DNA of 64,000 nt, taken from NCBI GenBank assembly GCA_902624315.1, contig CACNXC010000004.1, positions 26,562 through 90,561 of the forward strand, in the 5' to 3' direction. This stretch comes from an uncultured Pelagibacteraceae bacterium. Its GTDB lineage: Bacteria; Pseudomonadota; Alphaproteobacteria; Pelagibacterales; Pelagibacteraceae. Position 1 is the stretch's first letter. Every line of letters begins with the position of its first letter. The notes under the pieces were generated by a model. It was not told the origin of the DNA and ran no database searches. It saw only the letters and a list, made by a program, of their open reading frames with translations. Made by a program: the position numbers and the translations under genes. Of the stretch, positions 9,583 to 18,663 are shown one piece after another.

Positions 9583-11655
9583 ATGGCAGAATTTTTTTTA
9601 GAATTATTTAGTGAGGAAATTCCAGCTAATTTACAACAAAATTTTCGTGAAAAACTTTTAGAGGAATTTAGAGAATATTTTATCAATAAATCTATAAAAT
9701 CAAAAAAAAGTTTTTCATTATCAACTCCAAACAGAGTAATTATCGTATTTGAGGGTTTACAAAAAAAAATTAAAGTTGGGTCTAAGGAAATAAAAGGACC
9801 CAAAACTAGTGCTCCTGTAGAAGCAATTGAGGGTTTTTTGAGATCAAATAAAATTGACAAAAAACAACTTATTAAACGTGATACAGAAAAAGGAGAATTC
9901 TACTTTTTTAAAACACCCTCGAAAACATTGAACACTTCAGATTTGTTAAAAGATTTAATACCAAAACTTTTAGGTAGCTACCAATGGAAAAAATCAATGA
10001 AATGGGGTGAATTTAACCTTAATTGGGCGAGACCACTAAAGTCTATTTTATCAGTGTTTGATGAAAAAATAATAGATTTTAAATTTTACCATCTAACTTC
10101 TTCTAATAGGACCTTTATTGATAAGGATTATGAGGAAAAAACAGGAGTATTTAAAAATTTCAAATCTTATGAAAGATTTATGAAAATACATGGAACGATT
10201 GTTGATCAAACTAAAAGAAAACAAATTATTCAAAAGGAATTCACAAAGATATTAAGTAAAAAAAAATTATTTATTTTAGAAAATTTAAAATTATTTGATG
10301 AGGTTGTAGATTTAGTTGAATGTCCAAACGTTTTACTATGTGATTTTGACAAAAAATTTTTGTCGATTCCGAAGGAAATACTTATTTTGACTATGCAGTC
10401 ACATCAAAAATATTTTCCTACGATTGATAAAAATAATCAAATTACAAATCAATTTTTACTCGTTGCAAATAAAAAAGACCAAAAAGGGTTAATCAAACTT
10501 GGAAATCAAAGAGTTGTTGATGCTAGATTGAGCGATGCAGAATTTTTTTGGAATAAAGATAAAACACAAAATTTAGTGAAAAAGGTATCTGAATTAAAAA
10601 AAATTAATTTTTTCAAGGGACTTGGAACCTATTTTGATAAAGTTCAGCGAATGAGAAGATTAGGTGGAATGATATCTGATGAATTATTAATTAGTAAAGA
10701 AAAAGTAGAATTATCAGCATCTATTTGTAAAACAGATTTAACTTCTGATTTAGTTGGTGAGTTTCCTGAATTACAGGGAATTATGGGAGGCTATTTTTCT
10801 GCACAACAAGGTTTTGATAAAGATATTTGTTTATCAATAACTGAACAATATTTACCGATTGGATTAGTTTCAAATGTACCAAAAAAACCTTTCAGTATTG
10901 CTTTATCGATGACAGACAAAATAGATAATCTTGTTGGTTTTTTTGGGATTGATGAAAAACCCACAAGTTCAAAAGATCCGTTTGCACTTAGAAGAGTGGC
11001 GCTTGGTATTATAAGAATAATAATTGAAAATAAAAAAGATTTAAAATTAAACGATTTATTGAATTATTCTATTGGTTTATATCAAGAACAAAATTTTACT
11101 CTCGTAAATGATGATTTAAAAAAAGATTTAAGTAATTTCTTAAAAGATAGATTTAGATATTATCTTAAAGAAAAAGATATTCGATTTGATATCATTGAGG
11201 CAACGATTTCAAATTTTTCAACTAATAAATTGTTTTCATCTTTCGAAAAAGCAAGATGTGTAAATAGAGTAATAAATAATCAAATTGGTATAGATATAAC
11301 ATCAAGTTATAAAAGGGCTTCCAATATACTTCAAAGTGAAATGGAAAATAAAGAAATTGAAATAACTAATTCAACTGATCCTGGTATTTTTAAAAGCGAT
11401 TATGAAAAAAATTTGTTTAAAAAGATTACTGATATAAAGAAGTATTATTCAGATATAGATAATAATGAAAATTTTGAAGAATCTTTATCGATCTTAGCTG
11501 GAGCAAAAAAAGAAGTTTTCGAATTTTTTGATAATGTCAAAGTGAATGAAGATAATGAAGATTTAAGAAAAAATCGTTTGGAACTTATAAATATGTTATG
11601 TAAAACCTTTCAAAATTTTATGAATTTTCAATTGTTAAAAGCAAATAATGAATAA
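9583..11655 (+). CDS. glyS: Glycyl-tRNA synthetase beta subunit
   Basis: The 690-residue tRNA-binding subunit that pairs with GlyQ. The start is taken at the ATG at 9583 (MAEFFLELFSEEIPANLQ), which is the usual GlyS N-terminus; an upstream start at 9550 would only add residues that overlap glyQ. Conserved blocks include VVDLVECPNVLLCDFD, an HQKYFP stretch, the VGEFPELQGIMGGYF motif and SSKDPFALRR. The HD-type central region and C-terminal anticodon-binding DALR-like part are in the expected order. It overlaps ppdK by eight bases, a linkage common in alphaproteobacteria. Confidence 0.96.
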   Translation: MAEFFLELFSEEIPANLQQNFREKLLEEFREYFINKSIKSKKSFSLSTPNRVIIVFEGLQKKIKVGSKEIKGPKTSAPVEAIEGFLRSNKIDKKQLIKRDTEKGEFYFFKTPSKTLNTSDLLKDLIPKLLGSYQWKKSMKWGEFNLNWARPLKSILSVFDEKIIDFKFYHLTSSNRTFIDKDYEEKTGVFKNFKSYERFMKIHGTIVDQTKRKQIIQKEFTKILSKKKLFILENLKLFDEVVDLVECPNVLLCDFDKKFLSIPKEILILTMQSHQKYFPTIDKNNQITNQFLLVANKKDQKGLIKLGNQRVVDARLSDAEFFWNKDKTQNLVKKVSELKKINFFKGLGTYFDKVQRMRRLGGMISDELLISKEKVELSASICKTDLTSDLVGEFPELQGIMGGYFSAQQGFDKDICLSITEQYLPIGLVSNVPKKPFSIALSMTDKIDNLVGFFGIDEKPTSSKDPFALRRVALGIIRIIIENKKDLKLNDLLNYSIGLYQEQNFTLVNDDLKKDLSNFLKDRFRYYLKEKDIRFDIIEATISNFSTNKLFSSFEKARCVNRVINNQIGIDITSSYKRASNILQSEMENKEIEITNSTDPGIFKSDYEKNLFKKITDIKKYYSDIDNNENFEESLSILAGAKKEVFEFFDNVKVNEDNEDLRKNRLELINMLCKTFQNFMNFQLLKANNE

Positions 11656-14305
11656 GTTAATTTTAAATTTTAAATCTAAAGATTCTAAAAAAATTAAAAA
11701 TCCCAAAAATTTTTTAGGGGGTAAAGGTGCTAATTTATCGGAAATGGGAAGAATGGGTCTTCCAGTTCCGCCTGGATTTACAATTTCAACAAACGTCTGT
11801 GATCTTTTTTACCAAAATAAAAAGAGATTGAATTCTTCATTGATAAATCAAATTAAAAAAGAGTTAAAGATAATTGAAAAAGATGTAAAAAAAAAATTTG
11901 GGGATCTAAAAAATCCACTTTTATTGTCTGTGAGATCTGGTGCTAGAGTATCTATGCCCGGTATGATGGATACAATACTTAATCTTGGTTTGAATGACAA
12001 AACTGTTAAGGCACTAGCAAACAAAACCTCTAACGGAAGATTTGCAAAAGATAGTTATAGAAGATTTATTCAAATGTATGGAAATGTTGTTCTTGGAGTA
12101 GAAAGTTATCATTTTGAGGAACTTATAGAAAATTATAAATTAACCAAAGGAGTTTTGCTGGATACAGAACTTGATGAAGATGATTGGGATGGTTTAATAA
12201 ACGATTTTAAAAATATTGTTAAAGAAAAAACAAAAAAAGAATTTCCTCAAGATGTTTATCAACAATTATTTGGAGCAATAAGTGCAGTATTTCTATCTTG
12301 GGAAAGTAATAGAGCTAAAATTTATAGAAAGTTAAATCATATACCTTCTGAATGGGGCACAGCAGTTAACGTGCAATCTATGGTTTTTGGAAATATGGGA
12401 AATGATTGTGCTACTGGAGTTGTTTTTACAAGAAATCCGTCAGACGGATCAAATAATATTTATGGAGAGTATTTAATTAATGCTCAAGGAGAGGATGTAG
12501 TAGCAGGAACAAGGACACCGCAATATATTACGAAAAAAGCCAAACGAGAGGCAAAAGTTGAAGCACTTTCTATGGAAGAGTCTATGCCAAAAGTTTATTT
12601 ACAGCTTCATAAGATTTTAAAAAAGTTAGAGGCGCATTACAAAGATATGCAAGATGTAGAATTTACAGTTGAGAATGAAAAATTATGGATACTACAAACC
12701 AGGTCAGGTAAAAGGACTGCGAAATCAGCAGTTAAGATTGCTGTAGATATGGTTAAAGAAAAATTGATTTCAAAAAAACAAGCTATTTTAAGAATTGATC
12801 CAAATTCTTTGGATACATTATTGCACCCAACTTTGGATGAAAAAAGCTCTATAGAAATAATTGCAAATGGTTTGCCTGCTTCACCAGGGGCTGCTAGTGG
12901 AAAAGTAGTGTTTACATCTGAAGAAGCTGAAAGACTTAATAATATGATGCAAGATGTAATATTGGTTAGAGTAGAAACTTCTCCAGAAGATATTCAGGGT
13001 ATGCACGCTGCTAAAGGAATATTGACTGCTAGGGGAGGAATGACTAGTCATGCAGCTGTTGTTGCAAGAGGGATGGGTAGACCATGTGTTTCAGGCTCAA
13101 GTGAAATTGATATTGATTATGAAAAAAAAATTTTCAAAACTGCTTCATTGGAAATTAAAGAAGGTGATATAATCACAATTGATGGGTCCTCTGGAAGAAT
13201 TATTTTAGGAAGCGTACCAACAGTAAAACCCGAAATTTCTGGTGACTTTTCAAGGTTAATGGGTTGGGCTGACAATCTTAGAAAACTTAAAGTTCGAACA
13301 AATGCAGAAACTCCATTAGATACAAAAGTTGCAAGAGATTTTGGAGCAGAGGGAATTGGCTTATGTAGAACGGAGCATATGTTTTTTGATGAGGAAAGAA
13401 TTATTTCTGTTCGAGAGATGATACTTTCTAAAACTAAAGATGATAGATTAAAAGCACTCTTAAAGCTTTTACCACATCAAAAAAAAGATTTTGTTGAAAT
13501 ATTCAAAATTATGCATGGATTACCAGTTACAGTTCGTTTACTTGATCCTCCATTGCATGAGTTTTTACCAAAATCTGAAAAGGAAATTTCAGAGGTTGCA
13601 GAAGTGGTTGGTACAAGTGTTAAAGAAGTAAAATCTAGAATTGATGAACTTCATGAACAAAATCCCATGCTTGGACACAGAGGTTGTAGATTAGGTATTT
13701 CATTCCCTGAAATTTATGAAATGCAATGTGAGGCAATTTTTAAAGCTTTGTCAGAGCTTAAAAAAAATAAACAAAAATTTGCATTCCCTGAAATAATGAT
13801 TCCACTTGTGTCGACTGAGGCAGAAATCAAAATAATGAAAGACCTTGTAATTAATACCGCAAGAAAAGTACAAAAAGAAAATAAAGTAAAAATAGAATTT
13901 TTAGTCGGAACAATGATTGAGCTACCAAGAGCAGCAATTAAAGCAAAAGATATAGCAAAACATGCTGAGTTTTTTAGCTTTGGGACTAATGATTTAACGC
14001 AAACTACTTTTGGTATTAGCAGAGATGATAGTGGAAAATTTCTGAATGATTATATTGAAAACAAGATTTTTTCAATTGATCCGTTTATTTCAATAGATGA
14101 AGGTGTAGAAGATTTAGTTGAGATAGCTGTTACTAAAGGAAAAAAACAAAACAAAAAAATTAAGTTAGGTATTTGCGGTGAACACGGAGGTGATCCTAAA
14201 AGTATATATTTTTGCTCAAAAATAGGTCTTAATTATGTTTCATGTTCTCCATATAGAGTTCCAATAGCAAGACTGGCTGCAGCCCAGGCTGAAATAAATA
14301 AATAG
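11648..14305 (+). CDS. ppdK: Pyruvate, phosphate dikinase
   Basis: An 885-residue full-length enzyme interconverting pyruvate, ATP and phosphate with PEP, AMP and pyrophosphate, for gluconeogenesis or pyrophosphate-linked glycolysis. Three modules are visible: the N-terminal ATP-grasp with GGKGANLSEMGRMGLPVPPG, the swivelling domain with catalytic His468 in GGMTSHAAVVARGMGRPCVSG-like sequence, and the C-terminal TIM barrel with GLCRTEHMFF and catalytic Cys843 in LGICGEHGGDP. It begins eight bases before the glyS stop, so the S49 peptidase, glyQ, glyS and ppdK probably form one operon. Nothing is missing. Confidence 0.97.
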   Translation: MNKLILNFKSKDSKKIKNPKNFLGGKGANLSEMGRMGLPVPPGFTISTNVCDLFYQNKKRLNSSLINQIKKELKIIEKDVKKKFGDLKNPLLLSVRSGARVSMPGMMDTILNLGLNDKTVKALANKTSNGRFAKDSYRRFIQMYGNVVLGVESYHFEELIENYKLTKGVLLDTELDEDDWDGLINDFKNIVKEKTKKEFPQDVYQQLFGAISAVFLSWESNRAKIYRKLNHIPSEWGTAVNVQSMVFGNMGNDCATGVVFTRNPSDGSNNIYGEYLINAQGEDVVAGTRTPQYITKKAKREAKVEALSMEESMPKVYLQLHKILKKLEAHYKDMQDVEFTVENEKLWILQTRSGKRTAKSAVKIAVDMVKEKLISKKQAILRIDPNSLDTLLHPTLDEKSSIEIIANGLPASPGAASGKVVFTSEEAERLNNMMQDVILVRVETSPEDIQGMHAAKGILTARGGMTSHAAVVARGMGRPCVSGSSEIDIDYEKKIFKTASLEIKEGDIITIDGSSGRIILGSVPTVKPEISGDFSRLMGWADNLRKLKVRTNAETPLDTKVARDFGAEGIGLCRTEHMFFDEERIISVREMILSKTKDDRLKALLKLLPHQKKDFVEIFKIMHGLPVTVRLLDPPLHEFLPKSEKEISEVAEVVGTSVKEVKSRIDELHEQNPMLGHRGCRLGISFPEIYEMQCEAIFKALSELKKNKQKFAFPEIMIPLVSTEAEIKIMKDLVINTARKVQKENKVKIEFLVGTMIELPRAAIKAKDIAKHAEFFSFGTNDLTQTTFGISRDDSGKFLNDYIENKIFSIDPFISIDEGVEDLVEIAVTKGKKQNKKIKLGICGEHGGDPKSIYFCSKIGLNYVSCSPYRVPIARLAAAQAEINK

Positions 14306-14323
14306 AATTTAGTTAAGTTATAA

Positions 14324-15106
14324 ATGTTACCAAATTTTTTAAAACCTTATCATACAGCTTTATCTAATTTAATTAGGCTTGGAAGAAAATCAGATGGTGG
14401 ATATGTTATAGACAAACGTGTTATAAGTAAAACTAGAGCAATTATTACTTGTGGACTTGAAGCCGAATGGAGTTTTGAAAAACAATTCCAAGAATACAAT
14501 AAAAATTGTAAAATTTTAGCTTTTGACCACACAGTCAACAATAAATTTTGGGCTGATAGATTTTTAAAAGATTTTATTTCTTTATTATTGTTGAGAAAAA
14601 TTAAACCTTATCAAATATTAGATGTTTTCAAATTTGTGCAATACTTAACTTTTTTCAAGGGTAAAAATAAACATTATTTAAAAAAAATTGTTTCAAAAAA
14701 GACAAAACAAAATAATCAAATCACAATTTCTGAGGCAATCGGAGACAATAAGGATATTATCTTAAAAGTAGATATTGAAGGTGATGAATATAAGGTTTTA
14801 AAAGAAATTAATGAAAATTTTAACAAACTAAATTTAGTAATTATAGAATTTCACGAACTTCAAAAAAATTTAAAAAAAATAAAAGACTTCATAAATCAAA
14901 CAAAGCTAAGAAATATTCATATAAGTGCAAATAATTATGGTATGGTAGACAATAAGGGTATCCCCCAAGTAATTGAAATGACATTAATAAATCCAAAAAA
15001 ATTTAAGATAAAAAAACAAAAAACGACAAGAAATTATCCTATTCAAGGTTTAGATTATAAAAATCGTAAAAGAGGACCTGAAATTAAAATCTCTTTTAAA
15101 AAATAG
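14324..15106 (+). CDS. FkbM-family methyltransferase-like protein
   Basis: A 260-residue protein resembling FkbM-type S-adenosylmethionine-dependent methyltransferases, which methylate hydroxyls of sugars or polyketides. Supporting features are IITCGLEAEWSFEKQF near 45-60, where the cofactor loop is expected, the ILKVDIEGDEYKVLKEI block at about 146-162 that is the strongest FkbM hallmark (VDIEGxE), and VIIEFHEL after it. The N-terminal RKSDGGYVID is also common in this family. It follows ppdK by 18 bases. The C-terminus is very lysine-rich. The substrate is unknown; a surface glycan is a reasonable guess. Confidence 0.7.
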   Translation: MLPNFLKPYHTALSNLIRLGRKSDGGYVIDKRVISKTRAIITCGLEAEWSFEKQFQEYNKNCKILAFDHTVNNKFWADRFLKDFISLLLLRKIKPYQILDVFKFVQYLTFFKGKNKHYLKKIVSKKTKQNNQITISEAIGDNKDIILKVDIEGDEYKVLKEINENFNKLNLVIIEFHELQKNLKKIKDFINQTKLRNIHISANNYGMVDNKGIPQVIEMTLINPKKFKIKKQKTTRNYPIQGLDYKNRKRGPEIKISFKK

Positions 15107-15115
15107 ATATAACAA

Positions 15116-16480
15116 TTAGCTATTTTTTCTTAAAACCGATATTGAACTTGTAGATTCTAAAAAAATTATAATTAATTTTTTATCTTTAGAGATTATCATA
15201 TCACGAACTCTTTCATTTAGTAAAAAGTAATCATGTTTAATAACTTTATCTCTATTCTCATTTAGCTTAATGTAGTGAAGTCCTAAATCCTGATCGGCAA
15301 TCTCATTTCCCATTGCTCCAATTAAAAATTCTGTATCTGCTTCATTAAGGGAAATTGTTTGACTAATACCAATTGATGGATCAAAATATTTAATAGGTTC
15401 TTCAAAACCAAATTTTTTATGAGATTTATTAAGTGGTGCTTCTTTCAATATTTTGTCTGAATAATTCTTTGCATAATGTTCTCCATACGATGAAATCGGC
15501 CATCCGAAATTTTTAACTTTTAAAAAAGGTTTATTATTAATATTGATTTCGTCACCACCTTTTGGTCCATGCTCAGTAGATAAAATAAAGTCAAATTTTT
15601 TACTGTAATATAAACCTTGTGGATTTCTATGGCCCATGGATACAATCTCTGAATTTTTATTTTGAATGTTAATTTTTAAAATTTTTCCAAAGTCGCTTTT
15701 AAAATCTTGTGAAAGGGGTCTATTTCTAAAATCTCCTGTAGTAAATAATAGGTTTGAACTATCAAGATTTACAATTCTTCCGCCTGCACCTTGGTGAGCC
15801 CAAAATCCATGATTGTTATTTTTATCAACGCAATTTAATGTTTGATAAAATAAATTAAAATCTAAAAATTTTTCATTTAATTCGCTAAAAATAATTTTAA
15901 GATCGTAACAATTATCTTTTCTTTCACCAATATATGAGACGTATAATTTATTATTGTCTATATGAATGTCCTTAATACCATATTGCTCATGAAAATAAAA
16001 TTTATCATATTTTATTATTGAATTAATATTTGAGTCGATTTTTATAAAATTTTCTAAGTTATTAAGATTAGTAAATGCAAAAATTCCATCATAAGTTGCG
16101 ATCAATAAATTTTTATCATTATTATAAAAGTCAATATATGCTGTCCCAGTAGCACCACGATTACCATTAAATAAAATATCCTTAGTTGAATATTTTGAAT
16201 AAGAAAAATTATTCAATCCATCAAGTTTTTTATCTTTAAATATATTTTTAAAAGTGATCCCTTTTTTATTAATTATATCATTTAAGTTTTTTCCGTCTTC
16301 GAATAATTTTTTTTGTATTTTAGCTAGCTGATTATTTCTAGTTTTAAGTTGATTTACTATGTTTGAAATCTCATTTTTTTTGGATGCTGAACTCTTCTTG
16401 TTAATTTGGTGACCAATAATTAATAAAGCAATTAAAAATGCTATTATTATAAGATAAATAAAATTTGCTTTAACTTTCAT
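15116..16480 (-). CDS. Membrane-anchored PQQ-type glucose/sorbosone dehydrogenase-like beta-propeller
   Basis: A 454-residue protein with an N-terminal membrane span (residues about 7-24), a lysine-rich helical or coiled segment to about 75, and a beta-propeller C-terminal part. The propeller carries family hallmarks of soluble quinoprotein glucose dehydrogenases: HQGAGGRI, GHRNPQGLYY, STEHGPKGGDEIN and NFGWPISSYGEHY. The known family oxidises aldose sugars in the periplasm with PQQ. Whether this one binds PQQ cannot be decided, and no PQQ synthesis genes are visible. It converges on the FkbM-like gene with nine bases between them, and its start faces the tmRNA region. Confidence 0.7.
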   Translation of the reverse strand: MKVKANFIYLIIIAFLIALLIIGHQINKKSSASKKNEISNIVNQLKTRNNQLAKIQKKLFEDGKNLNDIINKKGITFKNIFKDKKLDGLNNFSYSKYSTKDILFNGNRGATGTAYIDFYNNDKNLLIATYDGIFAFTNLNNLENFIKIDSNINSIIKYDKFYFHEQYGIKDIHIDNNKLYVSYIGERKDNCYDLKIIFSELNEKFLDFNLFYQTLNCVDKNNNHGFWAHQGAGGRIVNLDSSNLLFTTGDFRNRPLSQDFKSDFGKILKINIQNKNSEIVSMGHRNPQGLYYSKKFDFILSTEHGPKGGDEININNKPFLKVKNFGWPISSYGEHYAKNYSDKILKEAPLNKSHKKFGFEEPIKYFDPSIGISQTISLNEADTEFLIGAMGNEIADQDLGLHYIKLNENRDKVIKHDYFLLNERVRDMIISKDKKLIIIFLESTSSISVLRKNS

Positions 16481-16559
16481 TTAAACTTTCCTACACTTTA
16501 TATTTAAATTTTACTAAATAAATTTTAAAAATTTTAAGCGACAAAAAATACTTTATAGG

Positions 16560-16819
16560 GGGGGCGTTCTGTTGCCAGGTGCCCCAAACCCCGTTTACTC
16601 AATTAATAAATTAATTAAGCAGCAATTGCGTAACTTTCGTTAGCATTTATAAATTAGCCCTTTACGGAGGAACAATTCCGAACGAAAGAATAGCCTTTAG
16701 TCACCCGTCGAATCTAGTTCACCCCCATAAGTTGTAATTGGTGGAGGTGGTGGGTACTGCCCCCACGTCCGCAATGGTTATTACGAAATTCGTTTATCGT
16801 CATAGTTGGAAAACCAACT
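16560..16819 (-). ncRNA. ssrA: Two-piece (circularly permuted) transfer-messenger RNA
   Basis: On the minus strand the acceptor piece comes first (16819 to 16739). It starts with a GTTGG/CCAAC hairpin and ends with a GTGGG/CCCAC T-stem, then CACCTCC-A-CCA. A 12-base intervening segment (16738-16727) follows. The coding piece then begins at 16726 with GGGGGTG, which pairs with CACCTCC, then the hallmark AGATTCGACGGG. The coding piece holds the tag frame ending in two stop codons' worth of AT-rich sequence and ends in a GGGGC/GCCCC stem near 16560. Processing should remove the spacer and leave two base-paired RNAs that rescue stalled ribosomes with SmpB. The T-loop reads GGCAGTA rather than TTCGAAT. 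The two outer ends are set by structure only. Confidence 0.92.
16615..16644 (-). other. tmRNA proteolysis-tag reading frame
   Basis: Inside the coding piece of the permuted tmRNA, the codons GCT AAC GAA AGT TAC GCA ATT GCT GCT TAA encode ANESYAIAA followed by a stop. With the alanine delivered by the tRNA-like part, the tag added to stalled proteins would be A-ANESYAIAA. The small, hydrophobic AIAA end is the kind of terminus recognised by ClpXP. The tag is short compared with the 14-residue Caulobacter form. The resume codon is assigned as GCT at 16644-16642 by analogy with other alphaproteobacteria. Confidence 0.85.
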
Positions 16820-16824
16820 TTATT

Positions 16825-16852
16825 AATATAAAAGGAATCGCAAGAGATTCAA
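16825..16852 (-). promoter_or_regulatory. Candidate sigma-70 promoter of the tmRNA gene
   Basis: Reading the minus strand, TTGAAT (16852-16847) and TATATT (16830-16825) are separated by 16 bases. The predicted transcription start, about seven bases further on, falls at 16819-16817, exactly at the first hairpin of the tmRNA acceptor piece. The promoter overlaps the space just upstream of thyX on the opposite strand. This is a sequence match only. Confidence 0.45.
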
Positions 16853-16860
16853 TAACAATC

Positions 16861-17808
16861 ATGAAATTAACTAAAGAACAATCTGCGGAAATAAAGAGTC
16901 AGCAGTCTCAAAATAATAAAACAAAAAGGGTTGTAGTATCAGAGTTGGAAAATATTCTTTATGAGGCAATACCAGCTTTAGATCATGGTTTTGTAAGGGT
17001 AGTTGATTACATGGGTGATGATACATCCATCGTTCAAGCTGCAAGAGTTTCTTATGGAAAAGGAACTAAACAAGTATCAACTGATGCCGGATTGATAAAA
17101 TATTTGATGCGTCATTGGCATAGCACACCATTTGAAATGTGTGAAATTAAATATCACATCAAATTACCAATTTTTATAGCACGTCAATGGATAAGACATA
17201 GAACTGCAAATGTTAATGAATATTCTGCAAGATATTCTATTTTAGATAAAGAATTTTACTTACCAACCTCTGAAAATTTAGCAGCTCAATCAACAAGTAA
17301 TAGACAAGGAAGAGGGAATGTCCTTGAAGGAAGTCAAGCAAAAGAGGTTTTAGAGCTTTTGAAAAATGATGCTGAAAGAACTTATTCCAATTATGAAATC
17401 ATGCTTAATGAAAGATATGATGGATCTACTATAGATGATAATAAAAAAGGCTTAGCTAGGGAACTTGCTAGAATGAATTTAACATTAAACACTTATACTC
17501 AGTGGTATTGGAAAACAGATCTTTTAAATTTAATGAATTTTTTAAGACTCAGAGCAGATCACCATGCTCAATATGAAATTAGAGTTTATGCCGACATTAT
17601 GTTGGATACATTAAAAAAGTGGGTGCCAATAACTCATGAAGCTTTTATGGATTATAGAGTAGGTGGTACAGAGGTTTCTGCTAAAGGAAATGTCGTTATT
17701 CAAAAATTAATTAAAGGTGAAGACGTCTCTTTAGAAAGCTCCGGTTTGTCCAAAAGGGAGTGGAATGAGTTAATGGAGTCTTTTAATCTAAAAGATAAGT
17801 TGATTTAA
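16861..17808 (+). CDS. thyX: Flavin-dependent thymidylate synthase
   Basis: A 315-residue ThyX that makes dTMP from dUMP using methylenetetrahydrofolate and FAD. The signature RHR-x7-S is present as [11 protein letters not shown] at residues 112-122, followed by ARYS. The start is placed at the ATG at 16861: an open frame continues upstream to 16738, but that part lies over the tmRNA acceptor piece on the other strand and adds residues not seen in ThyX. Its end overlaps the convergent Mrp gene by 26 bases. No thyA is in the window, consistent with ThyX being the organism's thymidylate source. Confidence 0.95.
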   Translation: MKLTKEQSAEIKSQQSQNNKTKRVVVSELENILYEAIPALDHGFVRVVDYMGDDTSIVQAARVSYGKGTKQVSTDAGLIKYLMRHWHSTPFEMCEIKYHIKLPIFIARQWIRHRTANVNEYSARYSILDKEFYLPTSENLAAQSTSNRQGRGNVLEGSQAKEVLELLKNDAERTYSNYEIMLNERYDGSTIDDNKKGLARELARMNLTLNTYTQWYWKTDLLNLMNFLRLRADHHAQYEIRVYADIMLDTLKKWVPITHEAFMDYRVGGTEVSAKGNVVIQKLIKGEDVSLESSGLSKREWNELMESFNLKDKLI

Positions 17809-18613
17809 TTTTATTAGCAAAATCTATATAAATTTTTGAAATTTCACAATTTGGATCTTCCTCAACTATTGGTTTTCCATTATCACTTGTCTTTGCTATT
17901 TCAGAATTAATTGGTATTTCTCCTAAAAATTCTTTATTAAATTCTTCTGAGGTTTTGCGAACTCCACCCTCACCAAATATTTTATATTTTTTATTATCAT
18001 CTCCAATGAAGTAACTCATGTTATCAACAAGTCCTAAAATTTTTATCCCTAATTTATCAAACATTTTAATTCCTCTTTTTACATCTAACAAAGCCACTTC
18101 TTGAGGTGTAGAAACTATGATTGCTCCGTCCATTTTTATCTCTTGTGAGAAAGTTAACTGCGTGTCTCCTGTGCCTGGAGGCATATCTACAATTATGAAG
18201 TCCAAATCTTTCCAATTTACTTTTTGAGTAAAAGTTCTTATTGCACTGGTTACCATTGGACCTCTCCAAATCATTGGAGTTTGCTGATCGGTAAGAAAAC
18301 CAATAGACATACACTGAATATCATATTTAATTATAGGATCTAGTTTTTGGCCATCACTTTTTGGTTTTTCATCTATACCAAACATTTTTGGAATTGAAGG
18401 TCCATAAATGTCTGCATCTAACAAACCAACTTTACATCCAATATGTTTTAAAGCTAATGCAAGGTTGGATGCGAAAGTTGACTTTCCAACCCCTCCTTTT
18501 GCACTCGAAATTGCAATAGTAAATTTTGTTCCAATAATTGGTTTTTTGGTGAATACCTTTCGTCCATTATCTTTACTCGTTGCGGCACTAAGTTCTGGCT
18601 TTTTATCAGACAT
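17783..18613 (-). CDS. apbC: Mrp/ApbC-family P-loop ATPase, Fe-S cluster carrier
   Basis: A 276-residue cytoplasmic ATPase of the Mrp/NBP35 group that carries and transfers iron-sulfur clusters to apoproteins. The deviant Walker A KGGVGKST is at residues 39-46, followed by [30 protein letters not shown] and a conserved VDNMSYF. In most Mrp proteins the last region carries a CxxC after NMS; here [20 protein letters not shown] has none, so cluster binding may differ. It also lacks the N-terminal DUF59 domain of longer relatives. It is divergent from hflK with 50 bases between the starts. Confidence 0.85.
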   Translation of the reverse strand: MSDKKPELSAATSKDNGRKVFTKKPIIGTKFTIAISSAKGGVGKSTFASNLALALKHIGCKVGLLDADIYGPSIPKMFGIDEKPKSDGQKLDPIIKYDIQCMSIGFLTDQQTPMIWRGPMVTSAIRTFTQKVNWKDLDFIIVDMPPGTGDTQLTFSQEIKMDGAIIVSTPQEVALLDVKRGIKMFDKLGIKILGLVDNMSYFIGDDNKKYKIFGEGGVRKTSEEFNKEFLGEIPINSEIAKTSDNGKPIVEEDPNCEISKIYIDFANKIKSTYLLD

Positions 18614-18627
18614 TTTTTGATCTTAGC

Positions 18628-18657
18628 TTGTTTTTGTGAAATTAGACACTATATAGA
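18628..18657 (+). promoter_or_regulatory. Candidate promoter of hflK with leaderless start
   Basis: TTGTTT (18628-18633) and TATAGA (18652-18657) are 18 bases apart. The -10 box ends only six bases before the hflK ATG, and no Shine-Dalgarno sequence fits between them, so the transcript would begin at or within a base or two of the start codon. This is pattern matching in a very AT-rich gap and is uncertain. Confidence 0.35.
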
Positions 18658-18663
18658 TAGTCT

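Noticed and set aside
16738..16860. N-terminal extension of thyX (41 extra residues)
   Set aside because: The stretch lies over the acceptor piece of the minus-strand tmRNA, its residues do not look like ThyX, and the ATG at 16861 gives the normal protein.
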